Source of the DNA: Methanospirillum sp.
Lineage (GTDB): Archaea; Halobacteriota; Methanomicrobia; Methanomicrobiales; Methanospirillaceae
Reading direction: 5' to 3'
DNA length: 8,647 bases
NCBI GenBank assembly: GCA_028679485.1
Contig: JAJRBL010000177.1
Location: 1-8,647, forward strand
The notes under the pieces were generated by a model. That model saw only the letters and a list, made by a program, of their open reading frames with translations. It did no database searches and had not been told where the DNA came from. The translations under genes were made by a program, and so were the position numbers. Of the stretch, positions 6,395 through 8,647 are shown piece after piece (position 1 is the stretch's first letter; the number at the start of each line of letters is the position of its first letter).

Positions 6395-7906
6395 ATGAAG
6401 TCTCTTATCAGGAGTTCTTTGCTCCTGCTTTTTGCCGGAACCATCCTCTTCGGAATGGTATTTTTTGCCGCCGGCGAGAACCTGAACTCTTCAGGAAGTG
6501 AGGATCGGTTAGCTGGTCTGGATGAGTTTATTACCAAGACACTGGACGAGTATGAGGTTCCAGGTGCGGTCGTCGGCATCGTTGAGAACGATTCGGTGGT
6601 GTATCTGAAAGGATTCGGTGTCCGGGAGCTCGGAAAACCCGGAAAAGTTGATCCTGATACCCGGTTCCAGATCGCGTCGGTGTCAAAGTATTTCACGGCC
6701 GGGGATATCGGTAGCCTGGTCGATGAAAAGAAACTGGACTGGGATACCCCGATCGTGAAATACCTGCCTGGTTTTGCATTGAAAGATGCATACGCCGGAA
6801 ATCATACAACACTCCGGGACCTGCTCGCCCATCGCAGTGGCCTGAAAAAATATGACGGGGAATTATTGAGCAAGATTGGGTATAACAACAGCGAGATACT
6901 GCACCGGGTACGGTTCCTCGAGCCTGGATGCAGTTTCAGGGAGCAGTACCAGTACTCAAACGTGGGGTACTATATCGCCGGCGAGGTTGCAGCAGAAGTG
7001 GACAACCGCAGCTGGGAGAACCTGACAGAATACCGGATCCTGCAGCCTCTTGGGATGAAGCGGTCAGGTACCGGCCTGGATACCCTTTTCCTTGATGACA
7101 ACCATGCAGCTGCCCATTCCGGCATCAACGAACCGGTTCATATTATTGAATCCGAGAGGAGTTCTCTTCCTGCTGCCGGTGCCGTGGTATCTACCGGAAG
7201 GGACATGACCCAATGGCTTCGGATGCTCCTCGGGGACGGAACCGTCGACGGGAGAGAGATCCTGAAGCCGGAGACGGTGAAGACGATCCATTCGGCAAAT
7301 ACGCCCCTCGGCTCCGGAGGAGTGCTCCAGGATCCGAACGCTGCTGCAGGTCTTGGCTGCGACACAAATAATTTCCTGGGTGAACGGGTGATCGAGAAGA
7401 ATGGAGCATTAAACGGTGTACGCTCACTTGTAACGATTATTCCCTCAAAAAAGAGCGGGATAGTGATCATCGCAAACAAGCAGCTGACGGCGTTCCCCGA
7501 GGCTATCCAGGCGGAATTCCTGGAACGGTATATCGAAAAGAGTGGTATTGATCTGCAGGAACGTATGAAGATCGTGCAGGATATGATCTATTCAATCACG
7601 AAAAGTCCGGACCGTCCAAAGAACCCGGAACCTGCAACAATGAGTCCTGCAAAGGTTGCCGGTAAGTATACCAGCGATCTCTATGGCGATATGCTCGTAA
7701 GCAAGGGGACCGATACAGGAAACATGACGGTCCAGCTTGGGCCCGGCAAATACCCGGGATTCCTCTCCCACTGGACAAACAACACCTGGCACCTCTCTTG
7801 GTCAAACCCTGATGAACAATCCGGATTCATCAACTTCACGGCATCGCCATCCGGATTTATCACTGGTATCACCTCTGATGATTTCGGCCCGTTTTCGCGG
7901 GTATGA
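6395..7906 (+). CDS. Exported serine hydrolase, class C beta-lactamase family (S12)
   Basis: A 503-residue protein with a signal peptide (residues 1 to about 27, basic MKSLIR then a long hydrophobic stretch). The catalytic domain of the beta-lactamase/AmpC/D-aminopeptidase fold runs from about 38 to 385. It has SxxK at Ser95-Val-Ser-Lys98 (FQIASVSKYF), the LLAHRSGL signature at 143-150, YxN at Tyr187-Ser-Asn189, and a third motif Lys335-Asn-Gly337 in place of the HxG seen in many esterase relatives. All catalytic positions are thus filled. Residues about 415-503 form a small beta-rich C-terminal domain like the DUF3471 domain attached to many such hydrolases. Possible activities are D-peptidase, esterase or beta-lactamase; sequence alone cannot decide. 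No ribosome site precedes the ATG, so it may be leaderless. A paralogue lies convergent at the right edge. Confidence 0.87.
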   Translation: MKSLIRSSLLLLFAGTILFGMVFFAAGENLNSSGSEDRLAGLDEFITKTLDEYEVPGAVVGIVENDSVVYLKGFGVRELGKPGKVDPDTRFQIASVSKYFTAGDIGSLVDEKKLDWDTPIVKYLPGFALKDAYAGNHTTLRDLLAHRSGLKKYDGELLSKIGYNNSEILHRVRFLEPGCSFREQYQYSNVGYYIAGEVAAEVDNRSWENLTEYRILQPLGMKRSGTGLDTLFLDDNHAAAHSGINEPVHIIESERSSLPAAGAVVSTGRDMTQWLRMLLGDGTVDGREILKPETVKTIHSANTPLGSGGVLQDPNAAAGLGCDTNNFLGERVIEKNGALNGVRSLVTIIPSKKSGIVIIANKQLTAFPEAIQAEFLERYIEKSGIDLQERMKIVQDMIYSITKSPDRPKNPEPATMSPAKVAGKYTSDLYGDMLVSKGTDTGNMTVQLGPGKYPGFLSHWTNNTWHLSWSNPDEQSGFINFTASPSGFITGITSDDFGPFSRV

Positions 7907-7929
7907 GGAAGGTATATCCCCCTATCCTG

Positions 7930-7934
7930 TTTTT
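7930..7934 (+). terminator. T5 tract after the S12 gene
   Basis: A T5 run 24 bases past the TGA stop is a plausible archaeal termination site for the plus-strand S12 gene. No stem precedes it. Confidence 0.3.
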
Positions 7935-7975
7935 CCGGCCAGAAGTTATCGCCTCAATTCATATGGGGCAGGAGA

Positions 7976-8151
7976 TCATCGATTCTGTGATGAATTTCCG
8001 CTGTTGCCCATCAGTCCGATCACCTCTCCTTCTGTTACGGTATTGCCCGGTTTCACCGGGTTCAACCCGTTGACCATGTAGGCATAACTGGTGTATTTCC
8101 TGTCCCCGGTATCGATGATAAAATTGATTGAAAAGGAGCCTGATTGTTCGT
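7976..8151 (-). pseudogene. M23 (LytM-type) metallopeptidase relic
   Basis: Read on the minus strand just past the stop of the right-edge S12 gene, one frame encodes FSINFIIDTGDRKYTSYAYM, then VNGLNPVKPGNTVTEGEVIG, then LMGNSGNSSQ, before a TGA at 7976. This follows the M23 core pattern 'xIxxGxxxYxxYAHLxxxxVKxGxxVxxGxxIGxxGNSGNSxxPHLHF'. The pattern breaks exactly before PHLHF, so the HxH pair is absent. The 'YAHL' histidine is Tyr here, and the upstream HxxxD part is also missing. The frame has no start of its own: upstream it is only the out-of-frame tail of the S12 gene. It is therefore a relic, not an enzyme. The recognition is from memory of the family pattern and not from a search. Confidence 0.6.
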
Positions 8152-8647
8152 TCAGGCCCGTGTAAACGGGCCAAACTCCTCTGATGTATAGCCGGTGACA
8201 GATCCCGACGGGTTTGCCGTAAAGGTGACAAACCCGACCATATCGTCCGGATTTGGCCACGAGAGGTACCAGGTGTTGTTTATCCAGTAGGTGAGATTCC
8301 CCGGGTACTTGTTTGGACCAAGGTCAATCGTCATATTTCCTGCATCTCTGCCCTGGTCTATCCACATGGTACCGTACAGGTCGCTCTTGTACATTCCTTT
8401 GATGGCTGCCGGGTTGATCGTTGCAGGGCCTGGGTCTGTCGGCCGTTCGGGATTTTTGACAAGCGAGTTCCAACCTGCCTGCGAGGCCTTTACCCTTTCC
8501 TGCAGGTCAATATCACTCTTTCCGATGTACCGTTCAAGAAATTCATCCCTGACGGCCTCGGGGAACGCCGTCAGTTGTTTGTTTGCAATTACCACGAGTC
8601 CTGTTTTCTTTCCCGGAATGAGGATAACAATCGAACGGAGTCCTTCA
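8152..8647 (-). CDS. Second S12 serine hydrolase, C-terminal part only
   Basis: The gene enters from the right edge; about 165 C-terminal codons are visible. The first readable residues, EGLRSIVILIPGKKTGLVVI, continue ANKQLTAFPEAVRDEFLERY, aligning without gaps to residues 340-503 of the S12 protein encoded at 6395-7906. By eye about 60% of positions are identical, and the ends match (FGPFTRA against FGPFSRV). The visible part is the end of the hydrolase domain and the whole DUF3471-like C-terminal domain. The SxxK, YxN and KxG motifs lie beyond the window, so activity cannot be judged. It is convergent with its paralogue, leaving a gap of about 245 bases. The strong stem over its stop codon region may stabilise or end the transcript. 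Confidence 0.85.
   Translation of the reverse strand, partial: EGLRSIVILIPGKKTGLVVIANKQLTAFPEAVRDEFLERYIGKSDIDLQERVKASQAGWNSLVKNPERPTDPGPATINPAAIKGMYKSDLYGTMWIDQGRDAGNMTIDLGPNKYPGNLTYWINNTWYLSWPNPDDMVGFVTFTANPSGSVTGYTSEEFGPFTRA
8155..8172. repeat. Perfect stem at the 3' end of the right-edge S12 gene
   Basis: GGCCCGT-gtaa-ACGGGCC is a perfect seven-base inverted repeat lying in the last six codons of the minus-strand S12 gene, just before its TGA. On the minus strand it is followed by T4 tracts, so it could help terminate the transcript. Its core CCGTGTAAACGG also occurs in the stem at 2714-2727. Confidence 0.35.

Noticed and set aside
2714..8172. Shared 12-base core CCGTGTAAACGG at 2715-2726 and 8158-8169 as a common regulatory motif
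   Set aside because: One repeated 12-mer is expected by chance in a window of this size, and one copy is within codons of the S12 gene. Kept only as a note in the feature list.
1..8647. CRISPR arrays, tRNA or rRNA genes, transposases, toxin-antitoxin or phage genes
   Set aside because: None seen: no regularly spaced direct repeats, no cloverleaf-like stretches and no recognisable proteins of these types.

Overview
The window looks like a methanogenic euryarchaeon, most likely of the order Methanomicrobiales. This is inferred from gene content and signals; no marker gene is present. The evidence is: TATA-box-like promoters with very short leaders, a Shine-Dalgarno GGTGATC complementary to the archaeal 16S 3' end, T-tract termination signals, a flavodoxin of the type seen in methanogens, and exported proteins rich in N-glycosylation sequons. 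Base composition is moderate and fairly even. No tRNA, rRNA, CRISPR array or transposase gene was seen.

Left part (1-2594). The minus strand carries the first 51 codons of a membrane protein resembling NapH-type 4Fe-4S proteins, then a complete glycerol dehydrogenase (gldA). Directly upstream of gldA is a 34-bp near-perfect dyad, a good operator candidate. Next comes a small imperfect inverted repeat. It abuts a broken plus-strand fragment (about 1626-2120) that resembles the periplasmic P1 domain of the protein-export subunit SecD, interrupted by a frameshift in an A6 run. The fragment runs tail-to-tail into a minus-strand flavodoxin gene.

Right part (2595-8647). This is a block of genes for exported or surface proteins of types usually linked to cell-wall peptides: a penicillin-binding-protein-4-type carboxypeptidase (dacB-like, peptidase S13), a lipoprotein with a transglutaminase-like core, a class C beta-lactamase-fold serine hydrolase (S12), and a second S12 paralogue entering from the right edge on the opposite strand. 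Between the two convergent S12 genes lies a relic of an M23 (LytM-type) metallopeptidase that has lost its active-site ends.

How the genes may fit together. gldA would oxidise glycerol to dihydroxyacetone with NAD+, and the flavodoxin is a likely FMN electron carrier. The exported hydrolases all have folds that in bacteria act on murein cross-links or D-amino-acid peptides. Methanomicrobiales have no murein, so their substrates are open: peptide amides or esters at the cell surface, S-layer or sheath proteins, or wall fragments of neighbouring bacteria. The two decayed fragments and the inverted S12 duplication suggest a region that has been rearranged. I found no clearly new system; the leads most worth following are the surface-hydrolase cluster, the gldA dyad and the two relics.
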